Shown: piece after piece, positions 14,985-23,928 of the stretch
Layout of the letters: each line of letters opens with the position of its first letter
How positions within the stretch are numbered: position 1 is the stretch's first letter
Assembly (NCBI GenBank): GCA_963793825.1
Contig: CAWCBE010000007.1
Location: forward strand, 744,001 to 808,000
DNA length: 64,000 bases
Source: RYN-230 sp963793825
GTDB lineage: Bacteria > Actinomycetota > Actinomycetes > Streptosporangiales > Streptosporangiaceae
Direction: 5' to 3'
Made by a program: the position numbers and the translations under genes
The notes under the pieces: generated by a model
Database searches by the model: none
Seen by the model: only the letters and a program-made list of their open reading frames with translations
Told to the model about the DNA's origin: nothing

Positions 14985-16129
14985 GTACCGAGGAACAGGA
15001 CATCGTCGAGCTGGTCCGCGATTTCGTCGATCGGGAGGTCCGGCCGGTGGCCCGGGAGCTGGAGCATGCGAACTCCTACCCGGAGAAGCTGATCGAGCAG
15101 ATGAAGGGGCTGGGCATCTTCGGCATGGCCATCCCGCCGCCCTGGGGCGAGGCGCAGGTCAGCACGCCGTGCTATGCGTTGGTGACCGAAGAGCTGTCCC
15201 GGGGCTGGATGAGCCTGGCCGGCGCGATGGGCGGGCACACCGTGGTCGCCAAGCTCATCCAGGCCTACGGCACGGACGAGCAGCGGGACCACTACCTGCC
15301 GCGGATGGCCACCGGCGAGCTGCGCGCGACGATGGCGCTGACCGAGCCGGGCGGCGGCTCGGACCTGCAGGCCATGCGCACGGTCGCGCGCCGCGACGGC
15401 GGGCACTACGTGGTCAGCGGGGCCAAGACGTGGATCAGCAACGCCCGCCATTCCGGACTGACCGCGCTGCTGTGCAAGACCGACCCCGCCGCGGACCCGC
15501 CGCATCGCGGGATCAGCATCCTGCTCGCCGAGCCCGGTCCCGGCTTCACCGTCTCCCGCGACCTGCCCAAGCTCGGCTACAAGGGGGTGGAAAGCTGCGA
15601 GCTGTCCTTCGACGGGTACCGGGCGCCCGCCTCCGCGCTGCTCGGCGCCCGGGAAGGGGAGGGCTTCGCGCAGATGATGCGGGGGCTGGAGACCGGCCGG
15701 ATCCAGGTCGCCGCCCGCGCCGTCGGCGTCGGCCGCGCCGCCCTCGAAGACGCCCTGAGGTACGCGCAGGAACGGGAGGCGTTCGGGAAACCGATCTGGC
15801 AGCACCAGTCGATCGGCAACTACCTGGCCGACATGGTCACCAAGCTGACCGCCGCCCGCCAGCTGGTGCTGCACGCCGCCCGCTGCCACGACGCCGGGCA
15901 GCGCGCCGACATGGAAGCCGGCATGGCCAAGCTGTTCGCCTCCGAGACCGCGATGGAGATCGCGCTGAACGCGGTGCGCATCCACGGCGGCTACGGCTAC
16001 TCCACCGAGTTCGACGTGGAGCGGTACTTCCGGGACGCCCCGCTGATGATCGTCGGTGAGGGCACCAACGAGATCCAGCGCGGCGTGATCGCCCGGCAGC
16101 TGATCAAGCGCGGCACGGTCGCCCCGTGA
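14972..16129 (+). CDS. acyl-CoA dehydrogenase
   Basis: FAD-dependent alpha,beta-dehydrogenation of an acyl-CoA; 385 residues, full family length. FAD and substrate motifs: MALTEPGGGSDLQ and KTWISNARHSG. The catalytic base is the first Glu of VGEGTNEIQRGVIARQL, the position used by short/medium-chain enzymes. RIHGGYGYSTEFDVERYFRD is the usual C-terminal signature. The ATG lies inside the 3' end of the MmgE gene with AAGGAGAT upstream. The stop overlaps the GTG of the CoA-transferase (GTGA). In this setting the substrate is probably a branched or dicarboxylic acyl-CoA (inference). Confidence 0.93.
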   Translation: MPELSTEEQDIVELVRDFVDREVRPVARELEHANSYPEKLIEQMKGLGIFGMAIPPPWGEAQVSTPCYALVTEELSRGWMSLAGAMGGHTVVAKLIQAYGTDEQRDHYLPRMATGELRATMALTEPGGGSDLQAMRTVARRDGGHYVVSGAKTWISNARHSGLTALLCKTDPAADPPHRGISILLAEPGPGFTVSRDLPKLGYKGVESCELSFDGYRAPASALLGAREGEGFAQMMRGLETGRIQVAARAVGVGRAALEDALRYAQEREAFGKPIWQHQSIGNYLADMVTKLTAARQLVLHAARCHDAGQRADMEAGMAKLFASETAMEIALNAVRIHGGYGYSTEFDVERYFRDAPLMIVGEGTNEIQRGVIARQLIKRGTVAP

Positions 16130-17421
16130 GCGGTGCCAGCCCGGGGGGGCGGCCCCCGGCAGCCCCCCGCTCACCGGCCGGCCCGCCCGGAACCGGCCCG
16201 ACGGCGGGCGCCGCCTCGCCGGCAGGCAACCCGGCGGGGGAGGCGCCGCCGCTGCCGCTGGCCGGCCTCACCGTGGTCGCGCTGGAGCAGGCGGTGGCCG
16301 CCCCGTTCGCCACCCGCCAGCTGGCCGACCTCGGTGCCCGGGTGATCAAGGTGGAGCGGCCCGGCGCAGGTGACTTCGCCCGCGGCTACGACCGGTCGGT
16401 GCACGGCCAGTCCAGCTACTTCGTCTGGCTGAACCGCGGCAAGGAGTCGCTGGAACTGGACATCAAGAGCCGCCGGGGGCAGGCGGTGCTGCACGCCCTG
16501 CTGGGCCGCGCCGACGTCCTGGTGCAGAACCTGGTGCCGGGCGCCGCGGAGCGGGCCGGGCTCGGCGCGGCCCGCCTGGCCGCCCGCTACCCGCGGCTGA
16601 TCTGCTGCTCGGTCTCCGGGTACGGCCCCGACGGCCCGTACGCGGCCAGGAAGGCCTACGACCTGCTGGTGCAGTGCGAGGCCGGGCTGGTCTCGGTGAC
16701 CGGCACGCCGGGCGAGCCCGCGAAGGCCGGGATCTCGGTGGCGGACATCGCGGCCGGCATGTACGCGTTCTCCGGCGTGCTGACCGCGCTGTACGAGCGG
16801 GAGCGGACCGGCCGCGGCGGCTGCCTCGAGGTGGCCATGCTGGACGCGCTGGGCGAGTGGATGATGCAGCCGTTCTACTACAGCGTCTACGGCGGCCGGC
16901 CCGCGCAGCGGACCGGCGCCCGGCACGCGTCCATCGATCCCTACGGCCCTTACCCGGCTGCGGGTGGCAGCCAGGTCTTCCTCGGCGTGCAGAACGACCG
17001 CGAATGGGCCATCCTCTGCACCCAGGTCCTGGGCCGCCCGGAGCTGGTGACGGACGAGCGGTTCGCCACCAACACCGACCGCGTCGCGCACCGGGACGAG
17101 CTGACCGCGATCATCTCCGCCGCGCTGGACGGCATCCCGGCCGGCCGGGTAGCGGCGCTGCTGGAGGAGGCCGGGATCGCCAGCGCCCGGCTGCGCACCC
17201 CAGCCGAGTTCGGCGAGCACCCCCAGCTGGCGGCGCGGGACCGGTGGCGCGAGGTGGGCTCGCCGGGCGGGCCGCTGCGCGCGCTGCTCCCACCGGTCAG
17301 CATGCCGGGCCGGGAGGCCGCGATGGGCCCGGTCCCGGCCCTGGGCCAGCACACCGCCGCCATCCTGGCCGAGCTGGGCATGAACGGGCCCGTGACCGGG
17401 GAGGCGGCCGGCGGCGGCTGA
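16126..17421 (+). CDS. CaiB/BaiF family (type III) CoA-transferase
   Basis: Transfers CoA between acyl groups through an aspartyl-CoA intermediate. Family motifs: LAGLTVVALEQAVAAPFATR, DLGARVIKVERPGAGDFARG, GKESLELDIK and the catalytic-Asp segment KAYDLLVQCEAGLVSVTG. GRGGCLEVAMLDALGEWM follows. The protein has an unusual ~40-residue Pro/Ala/Gly-rich N-terminus before the domain; no better start exists inside it. The GTG start overlaps the previous stop (GTGA), so the three genes 13779-17421 form one coupled operon, plausibly activating, oxidising and hydrating one organic acid. Confidence 0.92.
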   Translation: MSGASPGGRPPAAPRSPAGPPGTGPTAGAASPAGNPAGEAPPLPLAGLTVVALEQAVAAPFATRQLADLGARVIKVERPGAGDFARGYDRSVHGQSSYFVWLNRGKESLELDIKSRRGQAVLHALLGRADVLVQNLVPGAAERAGLGAARLAARYPRLICCSVSGYGPDGPYAARKAYDLLVQCEAGLVSVTGTPGEPAKAGISVADIAAGMYAFSGVLTALYERERTGRGGCLEVAMLDALGEWMMQPFYYSVYGGRPAQRTGARHASIDPYGPYPAAGGSQVFLGVQNDREWAILCTQVLGRPELVTDERFATNTDRVAHRDELTAIISAALDGIPAGRVAALLEEAGIASARLRTPAEFGEHPQLAARDRWREVGSPGGPLRALLPPVSMPGREAAMGPVPALGQHTAAILAELGMNGPVTGEAAGGG

Positions 17422-17638
17422 CTGGTCAACGATCCTGGCGCAATCGTCAGCATCGGCCCGGCCTGGCCGGGCTTCGCCCCGCGAGCATCGGGTGATCCCG
17501 CGGCCGGCGGGGCTGGGGAGCAGCGGTGGCCTGGTGGTGCGGAAGATCATGAACGGCATCGCAGCCGCACCGCGGTACCCGGGGGTCCCCGGGCCAGCCT
17601 GGCCGAGGTCCAGCCGCCCGGTCCCAGCGGGAGCCCGC

Positions 17639-19279
17639 TTACCCGGCCTGCCGGACCGGCAGGATGATGGCCGAGGGGTGGCCGGGGTCGTGGTAGACGG
17701 CCTGGTCGCCGGCCCGCAGGGTGATGGCGGTGGCGTGCGGCTCACCGGTGCCGGGATTGCGCGCGAAGCGCGGGAAGGCGCCGCTGGACACCTGCACCCG
17801 GATGCGGTGGCCGGCCTTGAACCGGTGCGCGGTCGGCCAGAGCCGGACGACGGCCCGGGTGATCTCGTCGGCGCCGGACAGGCTGACCAGGCCGTCGCAC
17901 ACGTTGTGCGACCGGCCCCGGGGGTCCACGTCGCACAACCGCACGAACACGTCGGCGTAGCGCAGGCTGGACCGGAACCAGATGTCCGCGCTGACCTCGC
18001 CGATGACCTCGATATCGCGGGTCAGCGCGGCCGAGGTGTAGCTGATCACGTCCGGGCGGGCCTCCAGGACGGTGTTCTCGACCCGTCCGGGCCGGCCGCT
18101 GAGCCGTGCCCCGCCGGCCGCGGGGGTCGGGTCCGCGGGGTCGTAGCGGTACCGGTCCGGGACCGACTCGCCCGGCGGCCGGGCCGAAAGCCCGGTGCCC
18201 GGCTGGAGATGAAACCGCTGCGGCTCGTAGCCGGGGGGCGGCCAGGAATCGAAGTCCCGCCAGGCTTCCTCCCCCATCACGAACAGGCGCACCGGGGGGC
18301 GGGCCGGCGGCGGCTGGCCGCGGGCATGCGCCAGCCCGAACTCGATGGCCTCCCGCACCGGCGCGCCATCCACCGACACGTGCGTCCACGGGCCGATGGT
18401 CAGCCGGGCGGGCCGCCCCGCCCCCTGGAGGATCGTGAAGTCCCGGACCTGGCCGGGCAGGAAGATGTCATACCAGCCGCCGACCGAGCTGACCGGCACG
18501 CTCACGTCGGCGACCCGGTGCCGGTGGTCGATCCCGGCCCAGCGCTGGTCACCCGCGCCGTGGGCCAGGATGTCCTGGACGTAGTCCGAGTGCTGCCCGA
18601 GGATGGCGAGATCGGCCTGGGCCAGCGGCAGCGTGCCCAGCGCCCGGCGGTTGACCCTGCGCCGCGCGAGCGCGCGCAGCATCGCCCCGCGGCGCTCCTG
18701 GCCCGCGACCATGACTCCCCAGCCGAACGGGGTCTCCAGGGACAGCCCGTCCTCGCGGAGGAACTCCAGCGTCAGCGCCGACTCGGTCACCTGCGGGATC
18801 ATCGCCTTGACCTCCGGCGGCAGCCGGTCGGCGACTGCCCACTGCACGTAGCCGAGGTAGCTCCCGCCGATCAGCACGATGGAGCCGCCGGACCACGGCT
18901 GCTTCACCAGCCATTCCAGAGTGGCCAGGCCGTCCTCGCGCTCGCACCGCATCGGGTCAAACACCCCGCCGGACCCGAACGTGCCCCTGATGCTCTGCAC
19001 CAGCACCTGGAACCCGCGCTCGGCTAGCGGCCGGGCCATGACCGTGGCGAGCAGCCCCCGCCTGCCGTAGGGGGTGCGGAGCAATGCGGTCGGCAGCGCC
19101 TCCGCCGCCTCCGCCCGCGGCGCCCACCGGTCCGCCAGCAGGACGGCGCCGTCGGGCATCGGCACCCGGAGATCGTGCTCGACGGCCAGATCCCGCGTCA
19201 CCGGCGGGCCGAGCCGCAGGACGCGCTGCACCAGATGGCTGCTCACGTTCACCGGCGGTACCTGCACAACCGCATTCAT
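17639..19279 (-). CDS. CocE/NonD family hydrolase (X-Pro dipeptidyl-peptidase-like)
   Basis: Serine hydrolase of 546 residues with the CocE architecture. An alpha/beta hydrolase core carries the nucleophile motif LIGGSYLGYVQW, preceded by GFQVLVQSIRGTFGSGGVFD and EREDGLATLEWLVKQPWSGG. A helical cap follows, then WYDIFLPGQVRDF and the His region IGPWTHVSVDG. The C-terminal jelly-roll holds VIGEVSADIWFRSSLRYADV and HRIRVQVSSGAFPRFARNPG. Family members hydrolyse esters or amides (cocaine, acyl esters, peptides); the substrate here is unknown. The ATG at 19279 lacks a clear ribosome site. It stands alone between convergent and divergent neighbours. Confidence 0.9.
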   Translation of the reverse strand: MNAVVQVPPVNVSSHLVQRVLRLGPPVTRDLAVEHDLRVPMPDGAVLLADRWAPRAEAAEALPTALLRTPYGRRGLLATVMARPLAERGFQVLVQSIRGTFGSGGVFDPMRCEREDGLATLEWLVKQPWSGGSIVLIGGSYLGYVQWAVADRLPPEVKAMIPQVTESALTLEFLREDGLSLETPFGWGVMVAGQERRGAMLRALARRRVNRRALGTLPLAQADLAILGQHSDYVQDILAHGAGDQRWAGIDHRHRVADVSVPVSSVGGWYDIFLPGQVRDFTILQGAGRPARLTIGPWTHVSVDGAPVREAIEFGLAHARGQPPPARPPVRLFVMGEEAWRDFDSWPPPGYEPQRFHLQPGTGLSARPPGESVPDRYRYDPADPTPAAGGARLSGRPGRVENTVLEARPDVISYTSAALTRDIEVIGEVSADIWFRSSLRYADVFVRLCDVDPRGRSHNVCDGLVSLSGADEITRAVVRLWPTAHRFKAGHRIRVQVSSGAFPRFARNPGTGEPHATAITLRAGDQAVYHDPGHPSAIILPVRQAG

Positions 19280-19561
19280 TCACAGCGGCCGAGAACGGAC
19301 AAGCGTTCAGCGACTGGCCCGGGCCGCGTCGTTCGTTTGCGGAGAGTAATCGCGGAGCTGATTTCGTCACGGCCGGGGATTCAGGGCGCGGATGGGCCGG
19401 CGGCGGGGGGTGAGGGGGCCGTCCGCGCCCGGACAGGGGTTGGGATGACGACATACGTGGTCTTGTTCCGCGGCGTGCGCGACGCTCATACCGCCACCGG
19501 GATCCCCGCGGGAGGGCCGCCGGGAGCCGTAGGCTGAGCCTGGGGGACGGAGGAGGCGGAC

Positions 19562-20329
19562 ATGGGCGGGCCGGCTATCGCGGTGCGCGGGCTCCGGAAG
19601 AGTTTCGGTGCGAAGGAGGCGGTGGCCGGGATCGGGCTGGAGATCGCGGCCGGGTCGCTGGCCGGGCTGGTGGGGCCGAATGGGGCGGGGAAGACCACGT
19701 CGCTGTCGATGATGACCGGCCTGCTGCGGCCGGACGCGGGCCAGGTGCTGGTCGGCGGGCTGGATGTGTGGGCCGATCCGGCCGCGGCCAAGGCGGTCAT
19801 CGGGGTGGTGCCGGCCGAGGCCCGGCTGTTCGAGCGGCTGTCGGGCGGGGAACTGCTGGAATACTCCGGGCGGCTGCGCGGCCTGCCGGCCGGGGAGGCA
19901 CGGTCGCGGGCCGCCCAGCTGCTGGACGTGCTTGACCTGGCCGCCGACGCGAAACGGCTGGTCGCTGACTATTCCACCGGGATGCGGAAGAAGGCCTCGC
20001 TCGGCTGCGCGCTGATCGGCAACCCGGCGGTGCTGTTCCTGGACGAGCCGCTGGAAGGCGTCGACCCGGTCTCCGCCGACGTGATCCGCCGCCTGCTGAC
20101 CCGCTACACCGCCTCCGGGTCGACGGTGCTGTTCTCCAGCCACGTGATGGAACTGGTCGAGCAGGTCTGCGACCACGTGTCGGTCATCGACAAGGGCCGC
20201 ATCGTGGCCACCGGGACCACCAGCCAGGTCCGCGGGGGCAAGACCCTGCAGCAGGCCTTCATTGACCTGGTCGGGTCCCGGGCGGCCGGCCAGGAGGGGC
20301 TGTCATGGCTCGGCTCCTCGTCCAGCTGA
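19562..20329 (+). CDS. ABC transporter ATP-binding protein
   Basis: Cytoplasmic ATPase of 255 residues for an exporter-type ABC system. Walker A is GPNGAGKTTS near residue 40-49, the signature is the variant YSTGMRKKASLGCAL, Walker B LFLDEPLEGVDP, and the switch His lies in VLFSSHVMELVEQV. A GGAGGAGG ribosome site precedes the ATG. It overlaps the permease gene by 25 nt, so the two are translationally coupled. The cargo is unknown. Confidence 0.93.
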   Translation: MGGPAIAVRGLRKSFGAKEAVAGIGLEIAAGSLAGLVGPNGAGKTTSLSMMTGLLRPDAGQVLVGGLDVWADPAAAKAVIGVVPAEARLFERLSGGELLEYSGRLRGLPAGEARSRAAQLLDVLDLAADAKRLVADYSTGMRKKASLGCALIGNPAVLFLDEPLEGVDPVSADVIRRLLTRYTASGSTVLFSSHVMELVEQVCDHVSVIDKGRIVATGTTSQVRGGKTLQQAFIDLVGSRAAGQEGLSWLGSSSS

Positions 20330-21891
20330 AACTGCGCCTGCTGGTCAACGCGATGCGCCTGTCCACCGGGGCCAGGGTTTCCTTCATCCTCAGCACGATC
20401 TTCGCCGTGCTGGTGGCGGCGGGCACCTTCACCGGCCTGGCCGCCCTGCGCGGCCGGGGCGCGGCGGTGGACGTGACCACGGTCGTCTTCACAGTGTTCG
20501 CCTTCGGCTGGCTGATCCTGCCGCTGCTGGCATTCGGCCTGGATGCCACCCTGGACCCGGCCACGCTGGCGCTGTACCCGCTGCGCACCCGCCCGCTCGC
20601 GGCCGGGCTGCTGGCCGCCTCGGCCACCGGGGCCTGGCCGCTGGCCAACGTGCTCGGCCTGCTCGGGGTGACCATCGGGCTGGCCCGCGGGCCCTCCGGC
20701 GTGCTGGTCGCGGTGCTCGCCGTGCTGCTGCAGGTACTGTTCTGCATCACCCTCGCCCGGTTCGTCACCACGGCGCTGGCCGGGCTGCTGCGCTCCCGCC
20801 GCGGCAAGGACCTCGGCGCCCTCCTGGTCCTGCCGATCTTCGCCCTCTATGAGGCGTTCGCGCAGGTGGTCCCGAGGCTGACCGCCGAGGGCAAGCTGAC
20901 CACGGCGAGCTTCGCCGGCGTCGGCGGATGGCTGCGCTGGATCCCGCCCGGCCTGGGCCCGTACGCGATCCAGGATGCCTCGGACGGGCACCCCGGCACC
21001 GCGGTGCTCCGCCTCGCCCTGCTGGCCGCCGTCATCGTGCTGCTCGGCTGGCTGTGGATCAGGTTCCTGGACCGCGCCCTGGTGACGGCCGATGCCAGCA
21101 CCCAGTCATCCGCCGTGCACGGGGCGGCGCTGCCGTTCGCGCGCGGTGGCCTGCGCGGCACGGTGGCCGCCCGCTTCTGGCTCTACCAGCGCCGCGAGCC
21201 CGGCTCGCTCATCTACTGGGGCCTCATCGCGGTCATCATGGTGGCGGCCTCCGTCAGCACCATCCGCACGCCCTCCTACCTCGGTGCGCTGCTCGGCAGC
21301 GCGGGCTTCGCGGCCGCGTTCATCGGCGTCTTCCATGCCAACTCGATCGGGATGACCGGGCCGGCGTTCAGCGCCGAGGCGATGGCACTGTCCGGCCGCC
21401 GGGCGCTGCGCAGCTATTTCTCCGGCCAGGACCTGGCGCTCGGCATCATCGCGGTGCCGCTGCTGACGGCGATCTCGTTCGGGCTGGCCGCCGTGGCCGG
21501 GCATCCGGCGGACGGGTTCCTGGGCATGGCCGTGGACCTGGCCGGGATCGGCGCAGGGCTGGCCCTGAGCAACGTCTTCACCGTGGCCCTGCCCTACCCG
21601 GCGGAGAAACGGGCCGGCAACCCCACGCCCCGGGCCGCCGACGGCTTCATGGGCCATGCGATCGCGGGGGTTTTCGGCAGCCTGTTCGGCGTGGCGGTGG
21701 CGGTCACCCCGGTCGTGCTGGCCGCGGTGCTCACCCGGCACGACCCGGCGGCGGCCCGGATCCCGGCACTGCTGGCGTGCGCCGCCCTGTACGGCCTGGT
21801 GCTGGCGTGGGCCGGCGTGCGCCTGGCGGCGGGCGTGGCCGCGCCGCGGCTGCCGGAGTTGTACCAGGTCGCCGTGCGCAGCAAGCTGTAG
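20305..21891 (+). CDS. ABC-2 type exporter permease
   Basis: Integral membrane partner of the preceding ATPase, 528 residues with about twelve hydrophobic segments (for example FILSTIFAVLVAAGTFTGLA, FTVFAFGWLILPLLAFGLDA and AIAGVFGSLFGVAVAVTPVV). There are no extracellular domains of note. Internal similarity between halves suggests a duplicated six-helix unit. The start is the ATG at 20305 inside the ATPase gene. The substrate is not deducible. The histidine-kinase relic follows after 32 nt and may be on the same transcript. Confidence 0.88.
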   Translation: MARLLVQLKLRLLVNAMRLSTGARVSFILSTIFAVLVAAGTFTGLAALRGRGAAVDVTTVVFTVFAFGWLILPLLAFGLDATLDPATLALYPLRTRPLAAGLLAASATGAWPLANVLGLLGVTIGLARGPSGVLVAVLAVLLQVLFCITLARFVTTALAGLLRSRRGKDLGALLVLPIFALYEAFAQVVPRLTAEGKLTTASFAGVGGWLRWIPPGLGPYAIQDASDGHPGTAVLRLALLAAVIVLLGWLWIRFLDRALVTADASTQSSAVHGAALPFARGGLRGTVAARFWLYQRREPGSLIYWGLIAVIMVAASVSTIRTPSYLGALLGSAGFAAAFIGVFHANSIGMTGPAFSAEAMALSGRRALRSYFSGQDLALGIIAVPLLTAISFGLAAVAGHPADGFLGMAVDLAGIGAGLALSNVFTVALPYPAEKRAGNPTPRAADGFMGHAIAGVFGSLFGVAVAVTPVVLAAVLTRHDPAAARIPALLACAALYGLVLAWAGVRLAAGVAAPRLPELYQVAVRSKL

Positions 21892-21923
21892 CCAGGGGCA
21901 GGCGGTAGCCGGCGGGAGCAGCG

Positions 21924-22814
21924 ATGACCGGGGCACGGCGGGGCGGGACGGCACGGGGAGCGCGGCTGATCGCGGCGGCCTGCTGCCTGCTGGCCGCGGG
22001 CGCGGGAGTCATCGTCGTGGCCACCGGGGTGCTGGCCCGCGGGTACCTGATGGGACAGGCCGACCGGCAGCTGCGGGCCTACGCCCGCCTGCTGGCCAGC
22101 GGCCCGTTCACCGTCATGCCCGATTACCCCGGCACCGGGTCAGCAGCCGGGCTCCTCACCGAGGTGACCAGCCGCGGCGGCCAGCTGGTACTGCGGACCG
22201 GCCCGGCCCGCCCGCCCGGGCCGGCCGCCGCGCGGATCCCGCGCCAGGCCGGCCAGCTGGCTACCGTCCCGGCCAGCAGCGGCGGCGGGAGCTGGCTGGT
22301 CATCGCCGAGCCGGTGCACTACCAGGCCAGCCGCATCGCCTACACCTACGGCAGCAGCGGCTTCTCCCTGATGGTCAGCGGCCCGGCCCGGCCGGGGCTG
22401 CCCGGCACGCTCATCACCGGGCTGGACCTGGCCCGCGTCGGCCAGGCCGTGCGCAGCCTCACCATCACCGGTGCCGCGGTCAGCGCCGCCCTGCTCCTGG
22501 CCGTCGCTGCGGCGGGCGTGCCGGTGATCCGGGTCCTGTCCGGGCGGGCCGGCCAGGCCAGCGCCGCCGCGGAGGCCACCGCGCGGCGATCCGCCCAGCA
22601 GCTGGGCGGCGGTGTCGCGGACACCTGCCGCGGGCTCCAGCCGGCCCTGTCCGTGATCGCCGGGTTCGCCGGGTACTACCGGCGGCGCCTGCCGCTCCGG
22701 GCGGCCCAGGCCGACCGGATGATGGGACGGATCGCCGAGGAGGCCGGGCGCATGGACACGGTCATCGACAGGCTGCCGCTCCCCCGGCCTGGCTCCCCGG
22801 CCCGGCCCGACTGA
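21924..22814 (+). CDS. sensor-kinase-like membrane protein lacking phospho-acceptor His and ATPase domain
   Basis: A 296-residue protein with the outline of an actinobacterial sensor histidine kinase: cytoplasmic Arg-rich start, first TM at about 15-37, extracellular domain to ~175, second TM at about 180-203 (SLTITGAAVSAALLLAVAAA), then a helical segment. That segment aligns by shape with the kinase dimerisation hairpin (LSVIAGFAGYYRRR, then DRMMGRIAEEAGRMDTVIDR). The place where SHELRTPL would stand reads ADTCRGLQPAL, without His, and the protein ends before any HATPase motif. It therefore cannot autophosphorylate by the usual route. It may be a decayed kinase or a repurposed sensor for the neighbouring exporter. 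No response regulator lies nearby. Confidence 0.7.
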   Translation: MTGARRGGTARGARLIAAACCLLAAGAGVIVVATGVLARGYLMGQADRQLRAYARLLASGPFTVMPDYPGTGSAAGLLTEVTSRGGQLVLRTGPARPPGPAAARIPRQAGQLATVPASSGGGSWLVIAEPVHYQASRIAYTYGSSGFSLMVSGPARPGLPGTLITGLDLARVGQAVRSLTITGAAVSAALLLAVAAAGVPVIRVLSGRAGQASAAAEATARRSAQQLGGGVADTCRGLQPALSVIAGFAGYYRRRLPLRAAQADRMMGRIAEEAGRMDTVIDRLPLPRPGSPARPD

Positions 22815-23106
22815 GCGGATCCGGCCGTTGTGGCCGGCGCACAACCGGGTCATGCTGACCCGTATGCCCAGCTCAAGAACCTGCCCTGGCGCAACATCCC
22901 GGCCAGTGACCGGCAGCACCACCGGGGGCACGGCCGCGACGAGTCCCGCACCGGCCGCCATACCAGTTTGTCCGGAAGTGACCGCTGTCCGCCCCGGTTC
23001 ACCGCCCTACCGGGCACGTGGCGGGCACCGCCGGACCCGGGATTCGTGGCTACCCTGGGCCGGGGCCAGCGTCCCCGGCAATGGTCTTTCCGGGGCCTGT
23101 AACTGC

Positions 23107-23928
23107 TTAGCTGCGAAGAAACCCGGTCAAGACGGGAGCGAGAGCCGCGGGTTGCACGACGTGTGCCTGCCCGTCCAGCGTGCGGAGTTCTGCCGTGTGG
23201 ATCACCTGGCTGATGGCCTGGGCGCTGCGATGCATGTATGCAGGGCTCGGCCCGCCGCACAAGGCAAGGACCGGAACATGCAGCTGGGCTAGCCGGCCTG
23301 CCGGCACAGCGATGGTCTTGCCGATGACCCCGGCGTGATCGTAGGCGAGCGTCGGCGCGATGGCTTCCAGTGCTGGCCAGAAGGGTGCCTGGCGCATGCC
23401 GTCTACCTGCCCGGCGGGCGTCCCGGTGCTCCGCATGAATAGTGCTACCGCATCACCGTGGCGCCCGGCCGCCAGTGCTTCGCCGAGCCGGTCGAGATAC
23501 TGGCTCCAGGCCTGCTGGGCTGCTGGCTCGTCGTTGCAGGGAGCCTCATACACCGCGAGCTTCGGCACTTTGCCGCCGAGCTTCCGTGCGGCTTCGAGAG
23601 CCAGGCATCCTCCAGACGAATGGCCGTACAGGAAAGCGGTGCCACCGGCCTCGCTGATCACCGCTTCGATGTCTTCGATCTCCCGGTCCACCGCGTACGG
23701 CGGTGTATCCCCGCTGTCACCGCGGCCCCGGCGGTCGTAGCTGTACACGGTGAAGTATGGCGCAAGCAGGGTGACGAGCTCTGGCTTGGACCCGCTGGAC
23801 CTGGTGCTCATGGCGCCGTAGACGATGATCAGCGCTGGGCCGGCGCCCGCTTGGTCGTAGCCGATGCCTGTTCCGTCCCTCGACATGACGTTCTTCACTG
23901 CCCGATCATCGCCCAAGTCGTTCGGCAC
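23107..23928 (-). CDS. alpha/beta hydrolase
   Basis: Hydrolase of ~270 residues beginning in earnest at MSRDGTGIGYDQAGAGPALI. Nucleophile elbow AFLYGHSSGGCLALEAARKL, strand VYSYDRRGRGDSGDTPPYAV, acid region VPVLALCGGPSPAYMHRSAQ, and catalytic His in LDGQAHVVQPA. The substrate is unknown. The listed GTG (23928) has a GAGGT site and overlaps the upstream gene by 23 nt; a GTG at 23898 giving a shorter N-terminus fits the family equally well. It is probably co-transcribed with the reductase-like gene. Confidence 0.85.
   Translation of the reverse strand: MPNDLGDDRAVKNVMSRDGTGIGYDQAGAGPALIIVYGAMSTRSSGSKPELVTLLAPYFTVYSYDRRGRGDSGDTPPYAVDREIEDIEAVISEAGGTAFLYGHSSGGCLALEAARKLGGKVPKLAVYEAPCNDEPAAQQAWSQYLDRLGEALAAGRHGDAVALFMRSTGTPAGQVDGMRQAPFWPALEAIAPTLAYDHAGVIGKTIAVPAGRLAQLHVPVLALCGGPSPAYMHRSAQAISQVIHTAELRTLDGQAHVVQPAALAPVLTGFLRS

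Noticed and set aside
22815..23106. A possible 90-residue gene in the spacer after the kinase relic
   Set aside because: No convincing ribosome site, domain or codon pattern; Pro/Arg-rich frame typical of non-coding GC-rich DNA.
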